In this document: positions 1 through 9,038 of the stretch, piece by piece
How the letters are laid out: every line of letters begins with the position of its first letter
Numbering within the stretch: position 1 is the first letter of the stretch
NCBI GenBank assembly: GCA_965115835.1
Contig: OZ220471.1
Coordinates: forward strand, 2,604,001 to 2,668,000
Direction of reading: 5' to 3'
Length of the DNA: 64,000 nucleotides
Origin: Foliamicus sp965115835
Lineage (GTDB): Bacteria; Pseudomonadota; Gammaproteobacteria; Steroidobacterales; Foliamicaceae
Program-made: the position numbers and the translations under genes
Notes under the pieces: generated by a model
What the model saw: the letters and a program-made list of their open reading frames with translations, nothing else
Told to the model about the DNA's origin: nothing
Databases searched by the model: none

Positions 1-1507
1 CCAGATTGCGGCGTTCCGTCCCGCCGTCGATGACTTCGAGCCGCGAGTGCAGGGTTTGCTCGAAATGCTCGCAAATGTCCCTCACAACCTCCTTCTTGGC
101 GGTTGCGGTCAAGCCGAGGATCGGCGCCGCGTCCTCTCCGTGACGCTCTGCGATGTAGCGGGCGACATAACGGTAATCGGGGCGGAAGTCGTGTCCCCAT
201 TTCGAGAGGCAGTGCGCTTCGTCGATAACCCATGCTCCGATCCGGCGTCCCGCAATTGCCGCTGTGAACGAACGGTTGCGAAGCTGTTCGGGGGCGACCA
301 GCACGATACCGGCGTCGCCCAGACGGATCCGGGCGAGCGCTTCCGCCCTTTCCGGCATGGAGATGAGGCCGTTGATGGTGGTGGCGGAAAGAATTCCCTG
401 GCGATGCATTGCGGCGACCTGATCGGCCATCAGCGCTACCAGAGGCGAAATCACCACGGTGAGCGCCGCGCTCGCCTCGTAGCGCATCAGCGCCGGGAGC
501 TGGTAACAGAGCGATTTGCCGGCTCCGGTGGGAAGGATTCCGAGCACCGGGTCGCGGGCCAGATGCTTCTCGATTATGGCGCGCTGGAGGCTCTTGCCGT
601 CGCTGCTTTGGGGCTGCTCCCTGAAGGCCGGGAAACCGAACCAGCGCTTCAATGCGATTTCGGCGTCGAGATGTTCCGGGCACCACGGGCAGCGCCGGTC
701 TGCGCAGGGCGTCTCGCGCAGTCTGGTTGCGAGCGCGCCCGGCCGGAACCTCTTCTCGACATAGGGAGGAATGATGGAGTTTCCTCCTGACGCCGGCAGC
801 CAGGCCAGCAGATAGGCGAGCGCGAGGGGATGCGACAGCGCGTCGCGGGCGATCCGGGCCGCCTGATCCGGGCAACCCCGTTCGGCGAGACGGCGCTGGA
901 TCGCCGGGATCGAATGCTCGACCAGCGCCGTGGCGAAGTTGCTGCGGATCTGCTGAAAGAAAGGATCGAAGGCGTGCCCCTTCACGCCGGTGGCGAGCAG
1001 TGCGTGCCAGGCCGCCAGCAGATCGTCGTCCATCGGCTTCAGCTTGTCCGCGACATCGGCGAGCAGATCGAGCGTCAGTCCGGCGTCCAGGAGGGGATCG
1101 TTGATCTGCACCCTTGCCAGCGCGGGTTCCTTGTATTGCTTGACGAGGCGGTGATAGGGGTTTTTCGGGTAGGCGAGCGGGCTCAGGTAGAGCGTGTCGA
1201 TGGCCGGCAGGTCGAGCAGATTCAGATCCGGCGCCTTGCGGGCAAGGAGTTCGAGATCGTGCTCGATGATGTTGTGCCCGACGAGATACGACGCGCCGCT
1301 GGCGAATTCATCAAGTTCGGCAAGCGCCGCGCGCAATCCGTCGCTCTTGCCGCGCCAGGTGAAGGGGGTCGCGCGGTCGGTGCGTATCGCGCCGATGGCC
1401 CCGATGCTCTCCTTGCCTTCGAGATCGATCGACAACAGGGCGGTCAGGCGATGCTTCGCCAAACGTTTGCCTGCCGCGTTGTCGTCGTTCCAGCGCTCGA
1501 TTGCCAT
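1..1507 (-). CDS. RecQ-family helicase with N-terminal 3'-5' exonuclease-like domain (runs off left edge)
   Basis: The reading frame is open on the minus strand from ATG at 1507 to the window edge (502 codons, no stop seen). Residues 20-140 look like a DEDD exonuclease: SIDLEG supplies the first D and E, GHNIIEHDL the next acidic site, and YHRLV with a later NDPLLDAG the H and last D. The helicase part begins near residue 300: Walker A LPTGAGKS at about 325-332, SPLVALMADQV, then the Walker B/DEAH stretch DEAHCLSKWGHDFRP near 430, close to the RecQ consensus. RecQ enzymes unwind DNA 3'-5' in repair and recombination. The exonuclease-first order recalls WRN but exact function is inference. The C-terminal helicase lobe, zinc-binding and HRDC regions lie outside the window. 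The start has only a weak GAGAA ribosome site. Confidence 0.85.
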   Translation of the reverse strand, partial: MAIERWNDDNAAGKRLAKHRLTALLSIDLEGKESIGAIGAIRTDRATPFTWRGKSDGLRAALAELDEFASGASYLVGHNIIEHDLELLARKAPDLNLLDLPAIDTLYLSPLAYPKNPYHRLVKQYKEPALARVQINDPLLDAGLTLDLLADVADKLKPMDDDLLAAWHALLATGVKGHAFDPFFQQIRSNFATALVEHSIPAIQRRLAERGCPDQAARIARDALSHPLALAYLLAWLPASGGNSIIPPYVEKRFRPGALATRLRETPCADRRCPWCPEHLDAEIALKRWFGFPAFREQPQSSDGKSLQRAIIEKHLARDPVLGILPTGAGKSLCYQLPALMRYEASAALTVVISPLVALMADQVAAMHRQGILSATTINGLISMPERAEALARIRLGDAGIVLVAPEQLRNRSFTAAIAGRRIGAWVIDEAHCLSKWGHDFRPDYRYVARYIAERHGEDAAPILGLTATAKKEVVRDICEHFEQTLHSRLEVIDGGTERRNL

Positions 1508-2043
1508 CGTTGTTCTCAATATGCCCACATATGCCCGGTAGCAACGTTGGATCCGGGCGCCGCGAACTTGTTCATTATCCTGAAGTTTCGCGAGTCGCAT
1601 CCGGACGAAGGCAAAAGTGTAATGCTTCGCGCTGGCCGTGAAATCGCACGGATATCTTGCGGATTGCGAAATTCCGGGCGAGAGCTGCCTTGCGCCTTGA
1701 GATACCGGCGTGCGTCCGCGAGGAGCAAGCCGTAGGCGTTGAAGCATTGCCCTGATTGTCTTGCACCGGCGCGCGCCCGCCAGGAACAAGCCAGGGCCGG
1801 GCGTCGTGGCGGAGCGAGCAAGTGTGTGCGCCAGCGTGGCCGGATTGCCCGCAAACCGTAAGGGGCAAGCCCGATACAGGCGGCCTTTTCAGGAACCGGA
1901 AAACACCAAAAGACTTTTATTTGCAGGATGTTATGCAAACAAGGCGCATTTGTTTGGGTACCATGCGGTGCGAGTCGGGCCAATTCGACAGGCGGGCCGC
2001 CCGCCCGCAAGCCGAGGTCCGGTTGCACAACACCCAACCCGTC
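1508..2043. other. Intergenic stretch with a degenerate direct repeat
   Basis: No convincing gene. It lies between the start of the recQ-like gene and aroK, so it should hold divergent promoters. Two 28-base units at 1704-1731 and 1765-1792 match at 24 of 28 positions (both end in CAAGCC). The aroK frame stays open upstream to 1756 but that part has no family similarity that I recognise. Confidence 0.5.
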
Positions 2044-2562
2044 ATGCAAGCCGCGCGCAATGTCTTTCTGGTAGGCCCCATGGGGTCCGGCAAGTCGGCG
2101 GTGGGCAACTGGCTGGCCAGACGGCTTGAGCTGCCGCTGGCGGACAGCGACCGCTATATCGAGCAAAAGGCCGGCGTGGACATTTCCCTGATCTTCGATA
2201 TCGAGGGCGAAGAAGGTTTTCGGGCGCGCGAGGAACAGGCCATCCGACATCTTTGCAAGGAGCGGGGGCTGGTGCTGGCCACGGGCGGCGGTGCGGTGCT
2301 GCGCGCCGCCAACCGCCGCGCCCTGCGCGAGAACGGCGTGGTCATCTACCTGCGGTGCAGCCTCGACGAGCAGGTCGAACGAACGCGGCGCGCGCGCCAC
2401 CGCCCGTTGCTGGAGCAGGGTTCGAGGCGGCAAGTGCTGGAGCGGCTCTCCAGGGAGCGCGAGCCCTGGTATCTCGAGGTGGCGGATCATGTTGTCGATA
2501 CCACCGGCCTCGGCGTGCGGCAGGTGGGCTGGAATATCATCCGCTTGCTGAACGAGCAGTGA
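2044..2562 (+). CDS. aroK: Shikimate kinase
   Basis: 172 residues, the usual family length from this ATG. It phosphorylates shikimate at the 3-OH using ATP, in the cytoplasm, step five of the chorismate pathway. Walker A GPMGSGKSAVGNWLA sits at residues 10-24, the shikimate-binding D of LADSDRYIE follows, then the GEEGFRAREE segment, the glycine-rich LATGGGAV and the lid RHRPLL. An upstream in-frame extension to 1756 is open but unlike the family, so ATG 2044 was chosen. aroB follows 99 bases downstream, the common proteobacterial aroK-aroB order; the usual upstream pilus gene pilQ is absent here. Confidence 0.93.
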   Translation: MQAARNVFLVGPMGSGKSAVGNWLARRLELPLADSDRYIEQKAGVDISLIFDIEGEEGFRAREEQAIRHLCKERGLVLATGGGAVLRAANRRALRENGVVIYLRCSLDEQVERTRRARHRPLLEQGSRRQVLERLSREREPWYLEVADHVVDTTGLGVRQVGWNIIRLLNEQ

Positions 2563-2577
2563 ATGCAAGGCGGAGCG

Positions 2578-2595
2578 CCGGGGCGCGTTCCCCGG
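2578..2595 (+). terminator. GC hairpin between aroK and aroB
   Basis: CCGGGG at 2578-2583 pairs with CCCCGG at 2590-2595 across a 6-base loop and is followed by TTTCC. It could be a weak terminator or an mRNA processing/attenuation hairpin. The following T run is short, so aroB may still be read from the aroK promoter. Confidence 0.35.
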
Positions 2596-2661
2596 TTTCC
2601 TGCAAATGGGGCGTATGAGGACGTACGAACCCGCACTTTCCAACACCGCTTGAGGTGATGC

Positions 2662-3744
2662 TTGGTCGAAACCATCGAAGTAGGGACAGTCTCGCGGCCG
2701 TACCCCGTGCTGGTGGGCAAGGGTTTGTTCAATCGTGACGGAATCCTGCGCCAGTGGCTGGGTGGCGGCGGCGTTCTGGCGGTCACCAGCAAAACCGTCG
2801 CCGAGCTCTATCTCGACCGTCTTCCGGCGCTGTTGGAAGCAGACAATTGCGAATCGGTGGTGCTGCCGGACGGCGAACCAGCCAAGGACATCGAACACTG
2901 GCAGCGGATTCTGCGCCGCATGGCGCAGGCGGGGCTGGGGCGCGACTGCATGCTTCTGGCGCTGGGCGGCGGTTGCGTGGGAGATGTGGCCGGGTTCGCT
3001 GCCGCCTGCTACCACCGGGGTGTGGATTACCTCCAGCTTCCGACCACCTTGCTGGCGCAGGTGGACTCTGCCGTGGGCGGCAAGACGGCCATCAATACGG
3101 ATTGGGGCAAGAACCTGCTTGGGGCCTTCCACCAGCCGCGAGCCGTGCTCTGCGACACTGCGGTCCTCGACACCCTGCCGGACCGGGAGCTCGCGGCGGG
3201 GTTCGCGGAAGTCGTGAAATACGGAATGGTGGCGGACAGCGATTTCTTCCGGTGGCTGGAAGACAACAGCGGCTTGCTGCAGGCTCGCGATTCGGCGTGC
3301 CTGAGCCACGCCGTGCGGCGTTCGGTGGAGCTCAAGGCCCAGATCGTGGGCGCCGATGAAGAGGACCGCAGCGGGCGCCGCGCGGTGCTGAATTTCGGCC
3401 ACACCTTTGCTCATGCGATCGAGCATTCCGCCGGCTACGGGGAGTGGCTGCACGGCGAAGCCGTAGCCGCCGGGATGTGCATGGCGTCGCGGCTGGCGGT
3501 CAGCCAGGGCGCCTTTCGCCAGGCCGAAAAGGAGCGGCTGGAGGCATTGCTGGCGGCTTTCGGCCTTCCCACCCAGGCCGGCGGGATGCGCGCCAGCGCT
3601 CTCAGGCAGGCGATGCTGGCGGACAAGAAGAATATCGGCAGAAAGATACGGCTGGTCCTGCCCGAGGAAATAGGCCGGGTGCGGCTGACCGGTGATTTCT
3701 CCCACGAGGCGCTGGACAGGGTCCTTGAGGGCCGCGAACCTTGA
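2662..3744 (+). CDS. aroB: 3-dehydroquinate synthase
   Basis: 360 residues, normal length. It converts DAHP to 3-dehydroquinate, step two of the shikimate pathway, with NAD and a divalent metal. Visible family motifs: LPDGEPAKD, the GGGCVGDVAGFAAACYHRG NAD-binding segment, PTTLLAQVDSAVGGKTAIN, the GAFHQP loop, ELAAGFAEVVKYG and the metal-site NFGHTFAHAIE with HGEAVAAGM. The start is TTG at 2662 with GAGGTG a few bases upstream; a nearby ATG at 2658 is in another frame. Its stop overlaps the TTG start of dgt. Confidence 0.95.
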   Translation: MVETIEVGTVSRPYPVLVGKGLFNRDGILRQWLGGGGVLAVTSKTVAELYLDRLPALLEADNCESVVLPDGEPAKDIEHWQRILRRMAQAGLGRDCMLLALGGGCVGDVAGFAAACYHRGVDYLQLPTTLLAQVDSAVGGKTAINTDWGKNLLGAFHQPRAVLCDTAVLDTLPDRELAAGFAEVVKYGMVADSDFFRWLEDNSGLLQARDSACLSHAVRRSVELKAQIVGADEEDRSGRRAVLNFGHTFAHAIEHSAGYGEWLHGEAVAAGMCMASRLAVSQGAFRQAEKERLEALLAAFGLPTQAGGMRASALRQAMLADKKNIGRKIRLVLPEEIGRVRLTGDFSHEALDRVLEGREP

Positions 3745-4886
3745 CGCGGGCCGCGGGGCGCTGGGCGAAGGAGGGCGGACTGGCGCCCTGGGCGGTATCC
3801 GGCGAACACAGCCGGGGCCGTGTCCACCCGGAGCGCGACCACCCCTACAGAGGCCCCTTCCAGAGGGACCGTGACCGCATCATTCACTGCCGCGCTTTCC
3901 GGCGGCTGATGCACAAGACTCAGGTGTTCGTTGCCGGGGAAGGCGACCATTTCCGAACGCGGCTGACGCACACCATGGAGGTGGCCCAGATTGCGCGCAC
4001 GGTCGCCGCCTGCCTCGATATCAACGAGCACTTGACCGAAGCGATATGCCTGGGCCACGACCTCGGACATCCCCCTTTCGGCCATGCGGGACAGGCGGCG
4101 CTGAATCGCTGCATGGCCGCCCATGGCGGTTTCGAGCATAACCTGCAGGCGTTGCGTATCGTGGACCAGCTCGAACGCCGGCATCCCGGATGCGACGGCC
4201 TCAACCTGTGCTGGGAAACGCGCGAAGGACTGCTGAAACGTTGCTCGCGGCGGCAGGCAAGGACGCTTGGCGACCTGGGAGAACGCTTTCTCGGGCGGCG
4301 CCAGCCCAGCCTGGAAGCGCAACTGGCGAATGTGGCCGACGAGATCGCCTACAACCACCACGATCTCGACGACGGCATTCGCAGCGGTCTGCTCGACTAC
4401 CGGGACATGATCGAGGTGCGGCTGTACCGGAACGCATACGAACAGGCGCGGCGGCGCTATCCCCGCTCCTGCGGCAAGTCCCTGGTGGCCGAGACCATTC
4501 GGGCAATGATCGACCGCGTGGTGTCCGATCTGATCGAAACCACCCGCGCGGCCCTGGAGCGCGCCGCGCCGGAGCACCCCGATGAGGTGCGCGCCATGTC
4601 CGCCCCCATCGTGGGCCTGAGCGGAGAGCTGCAGGACCTCCATCGGGAACTGGCCGTTTTCCTGCGCAACCGGCTGTATCATCACCCCCGCATGCAGCAG
4701 GATTACGCAAACGGCGAGAGCGTAGTCGAGACCTTGTTCGAGTATTACCTGAATCATCCCGAACGATTGCCGCCGGGGCGCGGCGTGGAAGGCGCCGGCG
4801 AACAACAGGCGCGGGCGGTGGCCGATTACATCGCGGGAATGACGGACCGGTTCGCGCGCCAGCGTTACGCGCAATTGACGGCATGA
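3741..4886 (+). CDS. dgt: Deoxyguanosinetriphosphate triphosphohydrolase-like HD protein
   Basis: 381 residues with the HD phosphohydrolase pattern: R-F-R-R-L-M-H-K-T-Q-V near residue 55, HTMEVAQIAR, then the metal-binding GHDLGHPPFGHAG, and ADEIAYNHHDLDDG further on. The family hydrolyses dNTPs to deoxynucleosides and triphosphate, trimming nucleotide pools and sometimes starving phage. The start is TTG 3741, overlapping the aroB stop by four bases, and the stop overlaps the pyrF ATG by four bases, so aroB-dgt-pyrF look translationally coupled. aroB followed by dgt is a known gammaproteobacterial order. Substrate preference cannot be read from sequence. Confidence 0.9.
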   Translation: MTRAAGRWAKEGGLAPWAVSGEHSRGRVHPERDHPYRGPFQRDRDRIIHCRAFRRLMHKTQVFVAGEGDHFRTRLTHTMEVAQIARTVAACLDINEHLTEAICLGHDLGHPPFGHAGQAALNRCMAAHGGFEHNLQALRIVDQLERRHPGCDGLNLCWETREGLLKRCSRRQARTLGDLGERFLGRRQPSLEAQLANVADEIAYNHHDLDDGIRSGLLDYRDMIEVRLYRNAYEQARRRYPRSCGKSLVAETIRAMIDRVVSDLIETTRAALERAAPEHPDEVRAMSAPIVGLSGELQDLHRELAVFLRNRLYHHPRMQQDYANGESVVETLFEYYLNHPERLPPGRGVEGAGEQQARAVADYIAGMTDRFARQRYAQLTA

Positions 4887-5605
4887 GCCGCGACCGGCTG
4901 ATTGTGGCGCTGGACACGCCCACGCCTGCGGATGCGCTGGCGCTGGTGGACACGCTGGGCGACGCGGCCAGCTTCTACAAGATGGGAATGCAACTCCTGT
5001 CCGCGGGAGGCTACATGCGTCTGGTGGAGGAACTGAACCGGCGCGGCCACAAGGTGTTCGCCGACCTCAAGTTCTTCGATGTGCCGGCAACCGTGGCGGC
5101 GGCTGTGCGGGGATTGAAAGACCGCGGGATCGAGTTCCTGACGGTTCACGGCAATCAGGCCATCATGGAGGCTGCGGCAAGGAACAAGGACGCGAGCCTG
5201 AAGATACTGGCGGTTACCGCGCTGACCAGCCTGGACCGGGGCGATCTGAACGATCTCGGTTTCGAATGCGACATCAACGAACTGGTGCTGTCGCGCGCCC
5301 GTCGCGCCCTGCAAGCGGGCTGCGACGGGGTGATCGCCTCGGGGCTTGAACTTCCGGCCTTGCGTCGCGCGCTGGGCAGTCGCCTGCTGGTGGTCACGCC
5401 CGGCATTCGTCCGCTGGACAACGACGAGGCGCAGGACCAGAAGCGCGTGATGACGCCATCCGCCGCAATCGCCGCAGGCGCCGACCACATCGTGGTGGGC
5501 CGGCCGATTCATTCCGCTCCCGACCCGCGCGCGGCGGCGCTGGCGATACAGGAGGAAATCAGCCTGGGCCTTGGGCTTCGCTCCCGGCGTTCTGTTCCAG
5601 GATAA
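4883..5605 (+). CDS. pyrF: Orotidine 5'-phosphate decarboxylase
   Basis: 240 residues. It makes UMP from OMP in pyrimidine synthesis. The N-terminal LIVALDTP strand, the catalytic lysine/aspartate motif FADLKFFDVPATV at about residue 55-67, LTVHGNQ, GVIASGLE, VTPGIRP and the phosphate-binding GADHIVVGRPI are all present in order. ATG 4883 overlaps the dgt stop (ATGA). It converges with tesA and the two coding regions overlap by 47 bases at their 3' ends. Confidence 0.95.
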   Translation: MSRDRLIVALDTPTPADALALVDTLGDAASFYKMGMQLLSAGGYMRLVEELNRRGHKVFADLKFFDVPATVAAAVRGLKDRGIEFLTVHGNQAIMEAAARNKDASLKILAVTALTSLDRGDLNDLGFECDINELVLSRARRALQAGCDGVIASGLELPALRRALGSRLLVVTPGIRPLDNDEAQDQKRVMTPSAAIAAGADHIVVGRPIHSAPDPRAAALAIQEEISLGLGLRSRRSVPG

Positions 5606-6242
5606 GCAGCTTCGCGTTCAACGCGGGCCACAGGGCGTCCAGCATCCGTTCCTGCGCCTCGGGCGCCGGGTGTATGCCATCCTGCTGCATCAGGCCCTCG
5701 GCGCCCGCCAGTCCTTCCAGCCCGAATCGCAGCAGCAGGACGCCCTCGGACTCGGCGAGTTCGACGAACAGGCGCTCGAAACCGCCGGCGTAGTAGTCGC
5801 CGTAATTGGGGGGAATCTGCATGGCCACCAGCGCCGGGTGTGCGTCGGCCTCGCGCACCGCCCGAATCAGGTCCCGAAGATTGGACCGTATCGCTTCCAG
5901 CGGCTGGCCCCGCAACCCGTCGTTGCCGCCCAGTTCGATGATGACGCACTGCGGCCGGTACAGCCCCAGCAACCGGGGCAGGCGCTTCAGGCCCTGCCCC
6001 GTTGTGTCGCCGGTAATGCTGGCGTTGACCACGCGCCAGGGGCGGCGGGATTCCGTCAGGCGTCTCTCAAGTAAACTTACCCAGCCCTGATTTCGGGGCA
6101 TTCCGTAGGCGGCGCTCAGGCTGTCGCCCAATACCAGCAAGACGGGCGCATCCCTTGCCGTTGCGCTCGCGAATACAAGACACAAGGCGAACGCCGCCAA
6201 GCAAGCAATGACTGAAGTCCTGAGCGCTGAAAATCTGGGCAT
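5559..6242 (-). CDS. tesA: SGNH acyl-CoA thioesterase / lysophospholipase, periplasmic
   Basis: 227 residues from ATG 6242. A signal peptide (hydrophobic core CLAAFALCLVFASATA) precedes the mature protein. SGNH blocks: VLGDSLSAAYG with the catalytic Ser, SITGDTTGQG (Gly), IELGGNDGLRG (Asn) and DGIHPAPEAQ (Asp/His). The TesA family hydrolyses acyl-CoA, lysophospholipids and some esters. It is divergent from the ybbA-type gene and its first 35 bases overlap that gene's start; a shorter TTG start at 6200 would remove the overlap but weaken the signal peptide n-region. The tesA/ybbA divergent pair is the Escherichia coli arrangement. Confidence 0.9.
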   Translation of the reverse strand: MPRFSALRTSVIACLAAFALCLVFASATARDAPVLLVLGDSLSAAYGMPRNQGWVSLLERRLTESRRPWRVVNASITGDTTGQGLKRLPRLLGLYRPQCVIIELGGNDGLRGQPLEAIRSNLRDLIRAVREADAHPALVAMQIPPNYGDYYAGGFERLFVELAESEGVLLLRFGLEGLAGAEGLMQQDGIHPAPEAQERMLDALWPALNAKLLILEQNAGSEAQGPG

Positions 6243-6870
6243 GACCGTGTCGAGTCCGGAAGGGAACCTTGCCATTCTCAAGGATATCAACCTGCGGCTC
6301 AACAGCGGGGAGTCCTGCGCGCTGATGGGCTCCTCGGGCGCCGGCAAGACCACGCTGCTCGCCCTGCTGGCCGGATTGGACAACCCCACCGAGGGGCGGG
6401 TGGTGCTGTGCGGGCAGGATCTGTCCCGCCTGAACGAGGATAGCCGCGCCCGCCTGCGTGGCCGGCATCTCGGCTTCGTCTTCCAGTCCTTCCACCTGGT
6501 GGAGTCCCTCACAGCCATCGAAAACGTGATGCTGCCCCTGGAGCTGAACGGTTCGCGCGGCGCCCGCAAGGCGGCTGCCGCCGCCCTCGAGCGCGTGGGT
6601 CTGGCGCAAAGGCGGCGGCACTATCCCCGTCACCTGTCGGGAGGCGAGCGCCAGCGCGTGGCCATCGCCCGAGCCTTCGTCACCGGCCCACAGGTGCTCA
6701 TGGCCGATGAACCAACCGGCAATCTCGACGCGGATACGGGCCGGCGGGTTGGCGACATCCTGTTCGAGATGAACGTGCAGGCCGGCGCCACGCTGCTGCT
6801 TGCTACCCACGACGAGGGTCTGGCGCAGCGCTGCGACCGCATTTGTCAGCTTGAGGCCGGACGCCTCTGA
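6208..6870 (+). CDS. ybbA: ABC transporter ATP-binding protein, YbbA type
   Basis: 220 residues with a full ABC ATPase set: Walker A GSSGAGKTTLL (residues 43-53), Q-loop VFQSFHLV, signature LSGGERQRVAIARA, Walker B VLMADEPTGNLD and the H-loop LATHDEG. It is closest to the LolD/MacB/YbbA group that serves FtsX-type permeases. Divergent from tesA as in E. coli. The matching permease (ybbP, 11276-13765) is not next to it: a Kef-type antiporter and an oligopeptidase lie between them on the other strand. Confidence 0.9.
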   Translation: MTEVLSAENLGMTVSSPEGNLAILKDINLRLNSGESCALMGSSGAGKTTLLALLAGLDNPTEGRVVLCGQDLSRLNEDSRARLRGRHLGFVFQSFHLVESLTAIENVMLPLELNGSRGARKAAAAALERVGLAQRRRHYPRHLSGGERQRVAIARAFVTGPQVLMADEPTGNLDADTGRRVGDILFEMNVQAGATLLLATHDEGLAQRCDRICQLEAGRL

Positions 6871-7018
6871 CCCGTGAGCGCGGGCGCCGCGGTGTGTCCG
6901 TGAAGATGCGAGACTCCAGGTTTTCGCAAGACCCGCCTGTGCGCTCGCAGCGGACGCACCTGCCAAGCGTGGGGGACCAGTCGCTCTACGGATCTGCCTG
7001 CGCGGCCGCCCCGAACGC

Positions 7019-8623
7019 TCAAGCCTCTGCCGTCTTGTCGTCCCGTTCGATTGCCGGGATTTGCCCGGCCACATGCGCGGCGAACCCCGAGCCTGCCTCC
7101 GCGTAGACGTTGAACACGGTCGATACGCCGGCCCGCTCCAGCGGCTCGATCTCATCCTGGAACCAGGCAATGGCGGCCACCCGGCCCCGGAACGAGGCCG
7201 CCTTGAGTTGATCGAGGACGGCGAGGTTGGCGGCCAGATTCGGCAGCGTCAGCATCACCAGTTCGAGGGCATCGCCAGCCGCGACAAAGCCCTGAAATTC
7301 CGCGTCTCCGGGATCGCCCGGGAGCACATTGCGACCCGCCGACTGATGGCGCTGCACGATGATCGGATCGGTGTCCACGCCCACCACGACAGCGCCCTGC
7401 AGACCGTGCATGGTGTCGTAGACGGCAGCGCCGATACTGCCCATTCCGATCACGGCGATTTTCGCTTGCCCGATATCGAGGTTCCGCTCATCCGGGAGCG
7501 CTCCCTGTCGCTGCAGGCGATTCCAGACCGTCCTGTAGCGGGCATGGAGCCGGGGGGCCACCGCGTTGAAGCCGGCGGAAATCGCGCAGGAGAGGGACAG
7601 CGAAATCGCGATGACGATCAGCCAGTTGGCGTCGATCCAGCCATTTGCGACCCCGATGGCCGCCACTATGAGGCCGAACTCGCTGAAATTGCCCAGATTG
7701 AGTGACGCCAGCAACGCGCTGCGGGCCTGGAGCTTGAACAACGCCAGCAGGCCGAAGAACAGGCCCGACTTGAGGAACACGAAAGGCGCGATCGCTGCGC
7801 CGATCAGGAACGTCTCCGGGGTCAATTGTCCCGACAGGCCGACGGAAAGGAAGAAGGCGAGCAGGAAAAGGTTCTTGAAGCCAAGCATGGCCTTGACCAT
7901 TTCATCGGCCTTGGGGTGGTTGGCGATCAGAACGCCCAGCACGATTGCGCCGAGGTCGCCCTTGAGCCCGACGAGCTCGAACCACTGCGCGCCGCCAAGG
8001 GCCAGCAGGAAGCCGTACAGGATCAGCAGTTCGCCGTGGCCGGCGCGCTGGAGCACAAGGGTCAGCAGCGGCCGGAGCGGCAAGACGAGCAGCGCCAGCA
8101 AGGCCCACCAGGTGGGCCACTTGCCTGCCGAGACCGCCAGAAAGACAACGGCGGCCAGATCCTGCACGACGAGAATTCCGATCGCGATCCGTCCGTGGAG
8201 CGCTGCCGTCTGGGCCCTGTCTTCCAGCACCTTGACCACGAACACGGTACTGGAAAAGCTCAGGGCGAAGGCGATCAGCAGGGATCGGGAAAAATCGAGG
8301 CCCGAGAGGAAGGGCGTCCCCAGAGCGGCGAGCACGTAGATGGCCGTTCCGAACAGGGGAACGACGATGGCCATGTGCAGCGCGGTAACGCCCCATACCT
8401 GCGGGCGCACAAACGTGCGGAGATTGAGCTTCAGGCCAACCACGAACAGCAGCAGGGTAATGCCGAGGTCCGACAGTTTGCCGAGCATGTCTCCGCCGGT
8501 TACTCCGTACAGGTTGAGTGCGAATCCCGCGGCCAGGAATCCCACCAGCGGCGGCAGCCCCAGGGCTCTGGACAGAAGGCCCAGCGCGAACGCCATGGCG
8601 ATCCACGCCACATCTCCGAACAT
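7019..8623 (-). CDS. Kef/CPA2-type cation:proton antiporter with NAD-binding domain
   Basis: 534 residues from ATG 8623. About 12 hydrophobic segments fill the first 390 residues, with GLPPLVGFLAAGFALN, SDLGITLLLFVVGLKLN, SFSSTVFVVKVLEDR and GDLGAIVLGVLIANHP typical of CPA2 exchangers. The cytoplasmic tail carries a Rossmann KTN-type domain: IAVIGMGSIGAAVYDTM then GVDTDPIIVQRHQSAGRNV, residues about 410-520. It likely exchanges K+ or Na+ for protons under nucleotide control. Codons for another 15-20 family-like residues precede ATG 8623 (a GTG at 8644 is possible). Lies alone between ybbA and ptrB. Confidence 0.85.
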   Translation of the reverse strand: MFGDVAWIAMAFALGLLSRALGLPPLVGFLAAGFALNLYGVTGGDMLGKLSDLGITLLLFVVGLKLNLRTFVRPQVWGVTALHMAIVVPLFGTAIYVLAALGTPFLSGLDFSRSLLIAFALSFSSTVFVVKVLEDRAQTAALHGRIAIGILVVQDLAAVVFLAVSAGKWPTWWALLALLVLPLRPLLTLVLQRAGHGELLILYGFLLALGGAQWFELVGLKGDLGAIVLGVLIANHPKADEMVKAMLGFKNLFLLAFFLSVGLSGQLTPETFLIGAAIAPFVFLKSGLFFGLLALFKLQARSALLASLNLGNFSEFGLIVAAIGVANGWIDANWLIVIAISLSLSCAISAGFNAVAPRLHARYRTVWNRLQRQGALPDERNLDIGQAKIAVIGMGSIGAAVYDTMHGLQGAVVVGVDTDPIIVQRHQSAGRNVLPGDPGDAEFQGFVAAGDALELVMLTLPNLAANLAVLDQLKAASFRGRVAAIAWFQDEIEPLERAGVSTVFNVYAEAGSGFAAHVAGQIPAIERDDKTAEA

Positions 8624-8890
8624 GGTGGCGGTCAACCCGAAGTCCACGACGCTATCGAAGGTTGCGGCAACGGTCGGACGGCATGATCGCCGGTGGCCTG
8701 CCGTCCGCCTGCGCCCTCCCGGCCAACATTGCTGAAGCGCCGGTTGTTGTTGAAAGGCGCGGAGGGCGGTTCGCCTTCCCTGCAAGCCGAAGGCGGAACC
8801 CGGGCGCCTTCAACAGGGAGCGCCGCGCCGCGCACAGCGATTTCGGGCGCCGGGAGGGAACCGGGGCAATGGGCAGGTCTCCGGAAGTTC

Positions 8891-9009
8891 AGCAATTCCC
8901 GCTAACGATGCAGAGTCGTTTGTTCAGGGCCGAATACCCGAGCTTGTGACCATTCAGGCGTTGGACCGGATCTGATTTTCGAGCATTGTCACGCTTGGCG
9001 GGAATGGCT
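8891..9009 (+). repeat. MITE-like interspersed repeat, copy 1 (119 bp)
   Basis: Ends are inverted repeats: AGCAATTCCCGC at 8891-8902 and GCGGGAATGGCT at 8998-9009 (11 of 12 complementary). The interior is shared with copies at 42051-42176 and 54565-54683, including CAGGGCCGAATACCC and GATTTTCGAGCAT. It sits between the antiporter and ptrB and codes for nothing. Confidence 0.8.
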
Positions 9010-9038
9010 GCCGCAAGTTCGGGGCTGGGCGCGGGCCG

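Noticed and set aside
1756..2043. Upstream extension of aroK
   Set aside because: Open frame but no shikimate kinase similarity before residue 1 at 2044.
1516..3705. Minus-strand open frame of 729 codons over aroK and aroB
   Set aside because: Shadow of two clear enzymes on the plus strand.
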